DNA from: Dasyornis broadbenti
Lineage: Eukaryota > Chordata > Aves > Passeriformes > Dasyornithidae
NCBI GenBank assembly: GCA_013397935.1
Contig: VZRN01005622.1
Location: forward strand, 734,096 to 798,095
Length of the DNA stretch: 64,000 nucleotides
Reading direction: 5' to 3'
Position 1 is the first letter of the stretch. The number at the start of each line of letters is the position of its first letter. Positions 12,801 through 21,496 of this stretch are shown here, piece by piece. Under the pieces are notes generated by a model. That model did not search any database and was not told the DNA's origin. It saw nothing but the letters and a program-made list of their open reading frames with translations. Both the position numbers and the translations under genes were made by a program.

Positions 12801-15800
12801 CTATGGACAACATAGACTTATGATTTGCCTCACTATTTTAGATGCATATTCCATCAATAAGTAAATAAAGTGGATTTTTGAACAGCAGTCAAGGCCCTGA
12901 TGATACAAATCAGATCAAAATGAGTTTTTCCAGAGGCAAACAGAGGACTCTGCACTGCCTGGTGACTCTCTGTGCCTGGCCTGTGTCAATGGGACACCAC
13001 ACTCTGATGACAAAGCCACTGATAAATGCAGTTTGTTTCAGCTCTGTGCGCTTTGGGGTTTTCACTTGTTACATTTGCTGAGGGAGCATGAGCTAACCCT
13101 AAAGCAGGCAGGAAATTCAACTGAAGTGGGCCAATGTGTGCATCATATCTAACAACTGAAGTCATACTATTCCTAATAAAACTTTGTGCTTTTTTTTTCC
13201 TCCTTCCTCCTGCCCCAGGTTTTTGCTGAGCCTTCCATCAGTCTCTTCTCCCTGGAATGCTGCAAGGGCAGAGAGCTGCACTTCAGTGAACCTGTCAATT
13301 CTGTTTTGAATGAGGACCTGCATTTTTACACCCAGTCTGTGTGGGTGAGAGGTGGATTGTAAGTACGGGAGAAATACCCCGTCAGTTTTGCACTGTAAGA
13401 GCTAACCCTGAGCATGCGTTGTCTCATGATTATTGCCTTGTTCCGCAGGATGGTTGACATTCTTAACTTCTGTTTTGACACACAGATTTTCAAAGATAGG
13501 TAGAGTAAACTTGGACTGTCTTTATGAACTGGCTGTAAAATGATTTAAACCACTGCACTGGTTTGGTGAAGTCGGATGTGCTGACTGGCTGCCAGAGAGG
13601 CAGCAACTTCTGAGAGGAGCTCGGGGTGGATCTGACAGCTGGAACAGTAATTTGCTTCTGTTATTAGTGTAACCCTCTTCCAGGAGTGTGAACATGCACC
13701 CAGGTTCTTCTGGGAAAACACTTTACATCTGCAGAAGTGACCTCCTAACCTCTTCCTCATCTCTCCCTTTCACCTTTTGGAAGAGCTCCCAAGTGTTCTG
13801 TCCTCAGCCAGGTTTTCAGCCTCCCCACCCACAGCAGCAACAAATAACTTGCAGAGTCTCATCCTGCAGCTGAGAGTGGCTGGAGACTGCTGTTCTCCTA
13901 AAGGGACACACATTTCCTATGTTTATGTTTGACCTTTCCCCACCTTTTCCACATGGGCAAGGCTGCAGTTTTCTTGAGAGAATAGTGAACAAAAGCTTCC
14001 CCACAGAGCTTTGCCAATTCACAACAGTTCTCACCATTTGTGCCACTTCCATCCTGAACCTTTGTGGAAAATACAGAGTTAGTGATCATTTGCTGCTGTT
14101 GTCTGGAAATTAAATCGCTTTGCCCAAGCAATTGGCTGCAGAGGAAGGGTGACGGCAAGAAAGCACAGGAGAGGGAGTGCAACAGGCCAGCCCCTCCTGT
14201 ATCTTTCTGCTCAGTATTGGGTATCCAAGCCAGGTTAGCTCCCTCCCTGTCTCTGGGATGGGTTCAGGGCAGAAGCGCTGAGCTTTCTTTGAGCTCCTTG
14301 TGATGCTCCCTAGATAACAGATCTCCACAGCCTGTCCCCATCCCACACAGCAGACAGGTAGCCTAAAGGCTGAGGGTTTCAGCTGGTTGTGGGCAGTCTG
14401 TGGGATGTCCTAGAGGGTTTGTTTGCCTCCTCTGTGATTAAGGGTTCAGGAAGGCAGATTTAAAGGGATTTTGGCTCCTTGTCCCAAAGCCTGCTGTCAG
14501 CTCTAGGCAAATAGCAAAGATTTATGTAAATACTCCGATGGCATCTTGCTGCCAGGCTTAGGTGAAAGGATCCTTTGAGCCAACTGGCCACCTCAGGAAA
14601 GGCACAAGCCTGGAATCTGCCTTGGCAGAGGGTGCTGGGGTACTCAAAGATGTGGGGGAGGTGGCACAGTCTGTGTGAGAGCAGAGATGAGTTTTGTCTG
14701 TGTCACTGAATGCCAGGAGCCCAGCCTGGCTTCACATGGTGATCACTGTAACAGCCTTTCCCCTCTCTGTTTCTATAAATGTCTGCTTTGAAACTGCATT
14801 CCAAATGACACTGTTCCATGCTCCAAGAATAATGTTAACAGTGAGTTCTCAGTGACTTGACAGAAACCATTGCAAGGGAAAAAAAGTCAGGAATGTGTTC
14901 AAAGTGTAAGGAAGACACAAGGAGTGGTCAGGCTGCCCTGAATACCTGTTAGCTGGGAGGGGTGGACTTTGTTTAAAGGAACAGGGATCCAGCCTCATTG
15001 CCAGGCAGTTCACACTGGCACAGCCGAGCCCTGAGCAAGGCTGGCTCTCAGTTTCTCTGAACCCTGTGCAGTGGGCAAAGGCAAGTCCAGGTGCTGTGGG
15101 TGTTTCCTCACTGACTCAGAGCCATCCCTCCTGTTCTTGGCAGCCAACCTGCAGAACAGGTAACCTGGGAAACCAGCATTTGCTTTGTGTTCAGAGGAGT
15201 TAATGAGTCAGGCTTTTAGGATTCACTGTCCACACAACAATGTGCTATTGATATAAACAGAAGGGATCTGTGCTCCTGAGGCTGCCTTTGTGAGCAGCAT
15301 TTACTGAGCAGATGCCCAGATAACAAGGGGTCTGTATGTGCCAGTGCTTTAACTGGGTGTTGCAGGACTCAGCCACCTCCATGGAGTGTTCACTACAGGA
15401 AAATCTGCTAGAGCAGGGTGTGGGGCTTGGAGTGAATACTCTGTGTGTGTTTTCAGACAAGTAGAATGGTATAAAAAGCTTTAATTGTAATGAAAACATC
15501 AGACAGGATCCTCTCATAATTAATGTGCACAACCAGGTGAAGCTGCAAGTGAACCCCTGGGTTCATGCAGGGGTTCTTCTATTTGTGGGGGGGAAAAAAT
15601 GGAGGGGGAGAGGGGAGATGGAAAGTGTAGTTTACAAATTTTAGGCAGACAAACAAAAAACAGGTCTGAATGTCAACAGAAGGCAGTCATCCCACTGAAA
15701 GGGAGGGCATTTTGCGGCACAGAAATAGAGGTTTGATATTAGCACCACAATGGAGGGGTTTGGGGGCTTCCAAGAGCACAGCCCTGACCTGCAGTTTATT

Positions 15801-18726
15801 TTTGCTGTGCATAACGAGTGCCCTTTCATGTTCTGTTTTGTGTATCCAGGTGGATTGCGTACGAGGGATGTAATTTTTTAGGAAAGCAGATTCTGCTGGA
15901 GCCCAGTGAGATTTCAAACTGGAGTGAACACAGTGGCTGGAAAGCAATTGGCTCCCTTCGTCCTGTGAAGCAGGTGCTGTGAGAATGTGTGAGGAAAAGG
16001 GGTTTGCATGGGCAGGGCTCAGTGCACAACTATCAGCTCTAGCACTGAGTTAGAGTGGGGTGAGCTGTACTCCTCAAATCAGGCCAAGTGATGACAGCCA
16101 GAAGGACCCACTGGAAGATTACTGAAGCAGAAAATGCCTCTTGTGGCAGTTACTGAGATCTGTGTAAGGTTCCTAAAGGGAAATAATTCCCAGTTTCTTG
16201 GTGCCAAGTTTTGTTTTTCTGAATTGCTCATTAGCATCTTCTGTGGATGCTCTATTTTTACGTTTTTGCCATATAACAGTATAATGAGGAAACCAATTCC
16301 ACACTGGCTTGTTTCATAATTAACATAAATGGAAGCAAGAGCGAATTTTATTGTGCTGTAGCCTGGATTTCCAAAAGAGGCAAAGCTCATGTAGTTCCCA
16401 TCAGGTTTTCCCTCTCTGCCTGACCTCAGGTAATTCCAGTTTCAATCTCATTCAAAGGTTCAGATCTCTAAACCACAAAGTAAAGAGTAACTAAACACTG
16501 TACTGATACAGGTTATGTTTATGGCCGCTTGATGGGACAGAGGCCTTATTATCTGTAGCTCAGGGCTTGTTTTAATATGGAGAAAAAAGGAGATTCAAAG
16601 CTCTCAGAAGAAAAGCTATGCTGGAGTTGGGGTTCCAGCCCTTTATAACTCCCAGCTCTTTATTCGCACTGAAACCAGTGAATAACAGAGCAAAAGATCC
16701 AACCCTGTAGCCCTGCAAAATCCTCTTTATTTTTTGAGCAAACCAAGTAAACAGGGATACCAAGTCAGTACCCTGTTTTCCATGGATGTTCAAAAGCAGT
16801 GGTGTATCTCTCTGCCATACAGTCTAGTTAATGAGGGTTCAAGTTGCTGGATCTGTAACTCAGTAAGTTTTGTGTCCCAAGAATAAAAAACTTGTGGAGT
16901 GCCGCCCATTCACTGCCCTTGGAACGAGTCAAATGTGCTGAACTGGGCATATTTGGAGATCACAGGAATTAGTTCTATAGCCATAATTACTTTTTTAAAA
17001 ACCTATCTGCCATTGCTGTTTATAGCTGCCCATCTGCACGTGAAAAACCACTTACTGCTGCTTCACATGCACATTTATTTCCAACAAAAATATTACTGAA
17101 CATCCTCAGCTGAATACAAAAATTGAGTATAGAAAACTGATGTAAGGTGGAGGGGAGGCCCTGTCACATCAGCCTGCTTGATGTCTGTGTTGTAAATCTC
17201 TTCCCCGACCCCCCTGCAGCCAGCAGTGTACCTGAGAGTGAGGAGCAGGGCCCAGGGGAAGTACCTGACCGTGGCTGGGAGCCTGGCAGACATCAGGGCC
17301 ACCTCGGTGTGCGCGGCCCCGCACAACGGCAAGAACTCCCAGCTCTGGCACTACTGCCGGGGGCTCTTCAAGTCCAAGGTGAGTTTCCACATCCTGGGGG
17401 TGGGTGGGTTGGATCCCTGCTCTCCTTACTCTAGGCTTAGCACTAACACCTGGATGGCTTTTGGGTTCTCCCATGCATCTTAAAACCTCCATCCCCCTGC
17501 CATGTGCAGAGCAGTTTGATCTCTCTGCTTGGGCAACTTGGGCAGTTTTTCACATCTGGCTGATGGGACTGATGTTCCTGGAAGTAGAAGCCAATAGAAA
17601 CCTGGCTTCATCTAAAGTCACAGTTTTAAGTTTATTGACGCTAAAGAGTTAAGAATAAATCTGAAAAGAATGTGTGAACAGAGTGATTTTTCTGTTCATG
17701 CTGCCCTTGATAGTCTGTTAATAATATAAAAAAAGTGGATGATTTAACATAAAAAAATTGTGACAAAGACCATTACCTTTGATCAAGCGGCTAGTCAGTT
17801 GTTGAATGATCTGTTCCTCACTTGCTTGCCAGGCTTCTTACCAGCTACAGCACGATTTACTGCCGTATGTTCAGTGCCTGAAACAAGTCAGGCACAAAGC
17901 TGAGGCTTTGTGGCCTGCATCTCACTTCTCCCCTTGTTTCTTAGGCCAACAATGCCTGTTTGGATGTCATTGGTGGCAGAGACGTGCCTGGGGCCAAAGT
18001 CGCCCTCTGGACAGAACATGGGAAGGACAGGCAAAAGTGGAGACTCAACGAGGATGGAACCATCAGTTCATACCTCAGTGAGCAACTGGTGCTTGACATC
18101 AAAGGTATTTAAAAACAAAACAAAACAAAAATCTAAAAACCCTAAACCTCACAGGTTTTAAGTGCATTTTTTGATTAAGGTTAATTGCCATATTCCTTTT
18201 TTTTTTTTTTTTTGTACATTAGGTTAGAAACTGAATCTTTCCTTTCCTGTGAGGTGTAGGTCCAGTTGCCTGACAGTGGGACAACAAACAACAGGGCAGG
18301 GAGGAACTTTTCTCTTTGGATTCCAGAGGTTTATTTTGATCAGATCAACTGCTGTACTTTAGGCAGTTAAGCAGTGCAGATGGCAGGTGCAAGTTATAGA
18401 AGACAAAATGGTGAAGGAAAAGCAACCACAGAATAGCTCAAAAAGAGAAAAGGAGTTAAAAAAAGAAGGCTGGTTAAAATTGTCATTGCTCAATTGCAGA
18501 TACCAGCCCACTACCTCATGGAATTTCTATTTTTCACCTGATTTTCCTATGTAGTCACACTTCTCAAAGATTATGTATAATTTTTATAAGCATTTCTTTT
18601 AAAAATTCTTCCTTCGTGACTTTCTTCTGTGTTTAAGGAGGAAATTATTATGACAAGAATCACATCATTATGAATCAGCCAGTAGAAAACAAAGCTTCGC
18701 AGAAATGGGATATTGAAATATTGTGA
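707..18726 (+). CDS. CRYBG3: CRYBG3, 3' part: beta/gamma-crystallin domain-containing protein 3 (nine terminal coding exons)
   Basis: Coding exons seen: 707-833, 1842-1874, 5881-5990, 6526-6652, 13219-13358, 15850-15973, 17220-17378, 17945-18104, 18638-18726. All have AG acceptors and GT donors and join in one open frame of 355 residues plus stop; the first begins with the last base of a split codon, so the gene continues upstream of the window. Residues 1-42 are one Greek-key motif. Residues 54-132 and about 135-220 are two further motif pairs with the typical W-x-x-Y-E/Q openings and S-L/I-R/K-P closings. Residues 221-355 form a ricin-B-like beta-trefoil with QLW (261-263), QKW (303-305) and QKW (348-350). 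Known of the family: CRYBG3 is a large, non-lens AIM1/CRYBG1 relative reported to bind actin or act as a kinase-A anchor. Its carbohydrate binding is unproven. It is convergent with RIOX2. Confidence 0.95.
834..1841 (+). other. CRYBG3 intron
   Basis: AT-rich intron between gtgagt and the acceptor ending at 1841. It holds a TAATAA-type low-complexity tract at 1368-1442 and nothing else I can support. Confidence 0.85.
1368..1442. repeat. AT-rich degenerate tandem tract (TAATAA-like)
   Basis: Repeated variants of AATAAATTATTAATA and AATAAGTAATAA run through this intronic stretch. It is simple low-complexity sequence. Confidence 0.75.
1842..1874 (+). CDS. CRYBG3: CRYBG3 33-nt microexon (EPLGMNEPPHL)
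   Basis: Acceptor tgcag ends at 1841 and the donor gtatgt begins at 1875. The 33 nt encode 11 residues in phase 0/0 and form the linker between two crystallin motifs. Human CRYBG3, as I recall it, has a closely similar linker. Confidence 0.9.
1875..5880 (+). other. CRYBG3 intron
   Basis: About 4 kb of intron with several T tracts (near 2070-2085 and 2258-2280) and a GT-rich tract at 5104-5230. No gene or RNA was recognised. Confidence 0.85.
5104..5230. repeat. GT-rich low-complexity tract with G10 run
   Basis: The stretch is almost only G and T. It includes GGGTTGGG, a ten-G run at 5178-5187, GGGG, and a (TTTG)n end. Four G-runs with short T-rich loops fit a G-quadruplex pattern on the coding strand of CRYBG3. 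Confidence 0.8.
5881..5990 (+). CDS. CRYBG3: CRYBG3 coding exon (LKAFSNTHFQGACIDF...)
   Basis: Acceptor cttgtag ends at 5880 and donor gtaagt begins at 5991. It is phase 0 at its start and leaves two bases (TG) that combine with T of the next exon to make Cys. It encodes the first Greek-key motif of a domain, ending CSFKVLRG. Confidence 0.93.
6526..6652 (+). CDS. CRYBG3: CRYBG3 coding exon (WLLYYEGEITDNHCVLEEG...)
   Basis: Acceptor ttgcag ends at 6525 and donor gtaaga begins at 6653. It completes the split Cys codon, then reads WLLYYEGEI and finishes IKSLKPIQY in phase 0. This is the second motif of the domain begun in the previous exon. A Cys-Gly-Cys sits before the closing strand. Confidence 0.93.
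6653..13218 (+). other. CRYBG3 intron (6.6 kb) with a CR1 fragment
   Basis: Intron between gtaaga and the acceptor ccccag at 13213-13218. It holds a CR1 fragment at about 8914-9215 and otherwise unique sequence. The ORFs here are short and unrecognisable. Confidence 0.85.
8914..9215 (-). mobile_element. CR1 LINE fragment (3' end, minus orientation)
   Basis: On the plus strand it begins with the complement of the CR1 terminal 8-mer repeats (AATCACAGAATCATAGAATG). The CR1 3' UTR complement follows (GGGTTGGAAGGGACCTTAAAGATCATCCAGTTCCAAC split over the line), then the CCTTGAACACTTCAGGGATGG segment. Orientation is therefore minus, with the 3' tail at 8914. The 5' border near 9215 is approximate. 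Confidence 0.92.
13219..13358 (+). CDS. CRYBG3: CRYBG3 coding exon (VFAEPSISLFSLECCKGREL...)
   Basis: Acceptor gccccag ends at 13218 and donor gtaagt begins at 13359. It encodes 46 residues plus two bases (TT), with SVWVRGG near its end. It is the first motif of the last crystallin domain. Confidence 0.94.
13359..15849 (+). other. CRYBG3 intron
   Basis: About 2.5 kb of intron. It has a perfect 9-bp inverted repeat at 15551-15576. No gene was recognised. Confidence 0.85.
15551..15576. repeat. Short perfect inverted repeat (hairpin)
   Basis: GAACCCCTG at 15551-15559 is repeated in inverted form, CAGGGGTTC, at 15568-15576, with an 8-base loop. It is intronic and may be coincidental. Confidence 0.6.
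15850..15973 (+). CDS. CRYBG3: CRYBG3 coding exon (WIAYEGCNFLGKQILLEP...)
   Basis: Acceptor tatccag ends at 15849. The donor gtgctg at 15974 is weaker than the others, and reading on would meet a stop after two codons. It completes a Leu codon, then encodes WIAYEG to SLRPVKQ, the last Greek-key motif, ending in phase 0. Confidence 0.93.
15974..17219 (+). other. CRYBG3 intron
   Basis: About 1.2 kb of intron ending in the C-rich acceptor cccccctgcag. Nothing else was recognised. Confidence 0.85.
17220..17378 (+). CDS. CRYBG3: CRYBG3 coding exon (ricin-B trefoil start, first QxW)
   Basis: Acceptor ctgcag ends at 17219 and donor gtgagt begins at 17379. The 159 nt (53 codons, phase 0/0) encode PAVYLRVRSRAQGKYLTV to HYCRGLFKSK, with QLW. 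It opens the beta-trefoil. The exon is unusually GC-rich: 104 of 159 bases, 65%, against 53% in the next exon. Confidence 0.94.
17379..17944 (+). other. CRYBG3 intron
   Basis: A 566-base intron between gtgagt and tttcttag. Nothing else was recognised. Confidence 0.88.
17945..18104 (+). CDS. CRYBG3: CRYBG3 coding exon (trefoil, second QxW)
   Basis: Acceptor ttcttag ends at 17944 and donor gtattt begins at 18105. It encodes ANNACLDVIGGRD through SEQLVLDIK and leaves one base of a split Gly codon. LDVIGG and LDIKGG are the typical trefoil subdomain openings, and QKW closes a subdomain. Confidence 0.94.
18105..18637 (+). other. CRYBG3 last intron
   Basis: A 533-base intron with A-rich (AAAAC)n near 18112-18130 and a T tract near 18198-18213. 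Nothing else was recognised. Confidence 0.88.
18638..18726 (+). CDS. CRYBG3: CRYBG3 terminal coding exon and stop
   Basis: Acceptor gtttaag ends at 18637. It completes Gly, then reads GNYYDKNHIIMNQP to QKWDIEIL and stops at TGA 18724-18726. The third QxW motif lies five residues before the C-terminus, as expected for a complete trefoil. Confidence 0.95.
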
Positions 18727-20125
18727 GTAAAACCCACCCCATGGATGGACTTCGTGGACATCTAGAGAGGGGAAGAAAGAACCCAACTACTGAAGTCACG
18801 CACCACTGGAAGTATAAACAGCAACTCCTCTCTATTTTCCTTCATGCCAAGCACCAGGTCCTGAAAGAACTGAATTTTGCACAAATCTGGAAGATGGGAG
18901 GTTGAGCCAATGTTTCTCTGCAGGGAAGCTGATTCTTCAGAGGCTGCTCCTGTGAAAGTCACCATTACTTTTCATCTGAAAGGTAAAAGCAAAAGAGTAG
19001 GCAGAGGCTTTGCAGGATGGGAAGTGCAAGAGAGAACAGGCAAAAGAGTCTTCAGAAATGCTCTTTACCTTCCTCTCACGCTGCTGGAAGCTCGCTGAGA
19101 AGTGAATGCATGGAGGAGCTTCAAGGAACTTGAGTTGGGCTTTTATGTCCCCAGTGAAACTGTTTAGGCTCCAAGTGATCCTGAATCACGGCTCTTGCTA
19201 AAATGCAATTTATTTTGTTCATAAGGACACTTTTGAACTAGAATTCCAGCTCAGCATATGAAGTAGGCAACAGAGGGGCCTTTCAACCCCTAAATGATAC
19301 TGGTAGGCCTTTGTCTTCTCTGCTTTTTAACAGCACCAAATTTCCAGCTGCAGGAACTGGTTTTCCTGACCTGTGGCCTGTTTCCTACCCTGGAAATCAG
19401 GAATTGTCCCTGAAAAATCACCCTTAACACAGAGCCATGAGAGTGTGTATCAAAGCAGGGATAACTGGTCCTGGGGCCAGGACACTTCTACAAGGGCTAC
19501 GCTGCACTTGCAGCACTGGTTTTAACTGTAGCTGTGTCTTGTTTCAGTGTAATTCAGCTTAATTTAATATGATGTCATTTGCTCTTGAAACCACGTCTTC
19601 GTGCAGAAACCAGCTCACCTTGGCATGTACTTGGAAAGGTGCCAGCAGCCTGCATTCCAGGGCTGGCTCCGTGCTCCCAGCGCGGCTGCATGGCAGTGGC
19701 ACTGCTGCGCAAAGCATGAGGGCTGATGGTCCAGAGCTTGGCGTGCCAGGGCTCTCCTCAATTTCCACACTATGCAACCACAGCTATTGTTCCCAAAAGA
19801 GCCAGAGAATGCTTGAAAAGCATTTTCAGAGACACTTGCAGGGCTGGGAACACCTGACATGGAAGAGAAGACCCTCAGATCCCTGGTTTTAACATCACTA
19901 AATTAATGATCTTCATTGAAAATACCCTTCCCCCCCCCCAGCATTTGTATATTCAGGGTATGTATTTCTAGGACTATTTAAAGAGTTCAGGTTAGCTGAA
20001 GAGATATTTTAGATTCCAAAAGCTGTAACTATGCCAGCTGTGCACTCAAACAGGATCATCCCCAAACAGAGACGTAACTCTTAAGTTTGCCATAGAAATA
20101 AAATATATGGATGTCTATTTTTGTA
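18727..20125 (+). other. CRYBG3: CRYBG3 3' untranslated region (end inferred)
   Basis: Sequence after the stop has no further crystallin exon. The first canonical plus-strand AATAAA I see is at 20097-20102, so the end is placed about 20 bases downstream. A C-rich run lies near 19929-19940. A longer transcript using later ATTAAA (20667) or AATAAA (21771) signals is possible. Confidence 0.5.
20097..20102 (+). terminator. Candidate CRYBG3 poly(A) signal AATAAA
   Basis: Canonical hexamer, followed by a T-rich stretch (CTATTTTTGT). This is position and motif only. Confidence 0.45.
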
Positions 20126-20793
20126 TGAAATGGAGTTCTATATAGTACTATTTAAAAAAAAAAATCTACTTGCACTTACTATTTTACATTCTAAAATTAT
20201 CATAAATCTGCTGTTTGAGTAACAGATCCTCAAATGTATGTGTCTATTTTTTCAACTAAAGCACTTGTTAAGTTTTTTTCCATATAAGTCAATACATCAG
20301 TTCTGCATGTGACTTGCTTTCCACTTGAAATTTTAAAAGCCTGTGTAAAAAATTGTAGTTTTTTAAATGAAGAATGACTAAATCATACTTGGTGTCTCAG
20401 TGTTACATAACAAAGTAAAGCAGGCTTTTGTACTTAAGAGACCTTGAATGTAAAAGGCTAAAGCATGTATATTTTAACTGTATAAAACTTTTTAGGAGAA
20501 ACATTTTGCTGGTTGGTTTCTTTTTAAACAAACTAAGCAATAGTTTTTAGCAGATGTTGAGCACATTCCTGTAAAATATTTCTTTTCCAATGGCAAAGAA
20601 AGGGTAAGTACATTGAATATGTGGCTGTGCTGTTACAGGAGATTGCATATTAAAAATCAATGAAGTATTAAAGTCACTGCAGCCAGCCTCAAATCCCACT
20701 CAAGTGAGCATTGAAGATGTAGATTCCAGCTTTTTGGGTCACTTTCACTTGACACTGGTACTGGGGAAAGTAGAGGTTAAAAATGATTGTTTG
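20126..20793. other. Convergent intergenic interval between CRYBG3 and RIOX2
   Basis: AT-rich spacer between the facing candidate poly(A) signals. No open frame or repeat was recognised. The two 3' UTRs may in reality overlap here. Confidence 0.5.
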
Positions 20794-20799
20794 TTTATT
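20794..20799 (-). terminator. Candidate RIOX2 poly(A) signal (minus AATAAA)
   Basis: TTTATT on the plus strand, about 540 bases past the RIOX2 stop. A nearer ATTAAA variant lies at 21259-21264 (plus TTTAAT). Confidence 0.4.
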
Positions 20800-21334
20800 T
20801 CAGTGACAGCAGCATCTGAGGGAAAAGGGGGTTTTCTTGGGCAAAGCCTTTCCCCTCTGGGAACACACACAGCTTTTACCAAGAAGCTTTTGTTCTGTCG
20901 CAACAATCAAACAGAACAAATGAGTTTTCCTGCTGATGAACTTTACAAATGAAAAAAAACAAATTAATGTTTTATACCCAAGGTTCTGAAGCCTGTTCCA
21001 TGCATAACTTTAGATGTCCTCCACATCCCAGCAGCTCTCCAGAGGGAAGGGAATACCACAGCACTGGTGTTACTTAGGAGCAAGTTCATCCAGCCACAGA
21101 CATGGAGCTGTGGCTCATGTACCTGTTTCTCCCCATGTCCAGTTTCCCAAAAGTGTGGAAAGGTAAGTAACATTTGGTATCAGATAATAGTAAAGTATAG
21201 ATATTGTAATGCTTTGTTAGCAATACAAACCAGAGGCTGGATGGATAAAGAAGTCTGATTTAATAAGCCTTGCTCTCAAGAGATGCTTAATAGCCAGCAA
21301 TACTCCTTAGAGGAGCAGCTAAATCACAAAAGCA
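20800..21334 (-). other. RIOX2: RIOX2 3' untranslated region (extent inferred)
   Basis: Follows the TGA at 21335-21337. No splice-like open frame was seen. The extent depends on which poly(A) signal is used. Confidence 0.45.
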
Positions 21335-21496
21335 TCAAAGAACTTCAAGCAGACATTCAGTCCATAGTGACAAGGCAAGGTTTTCTTTCTCTTCATCTGA
21401 GGTAAGGTTAAGCTCTTTAACATTAACAGTGCTGCTACTCCAGATCTGCTTCAGTGCATCCAAGTACGACAGAGGAAACCGCAGCCCGTGAGTCTG
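21335..21496 (-). CDS. RIOX2: RIOX2 coding exon 9 (last) with stop
   Basis: The acceptor on the minus strand is ttccccag, followed at once by another CAG (a NAGNAG). Using the first AG gives QTHGLRFPLSYLDALKQIW and ends LWTECLLEVL, then TGA at 21337-21335. 53 residues, phase 0. Confidence 0.94.
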   Translation of the reverse strand, partial: QTHGLRFPLSYLDALKQIWSSSTVNVKELNLTSDEEKENLALSLWTECLLEVL

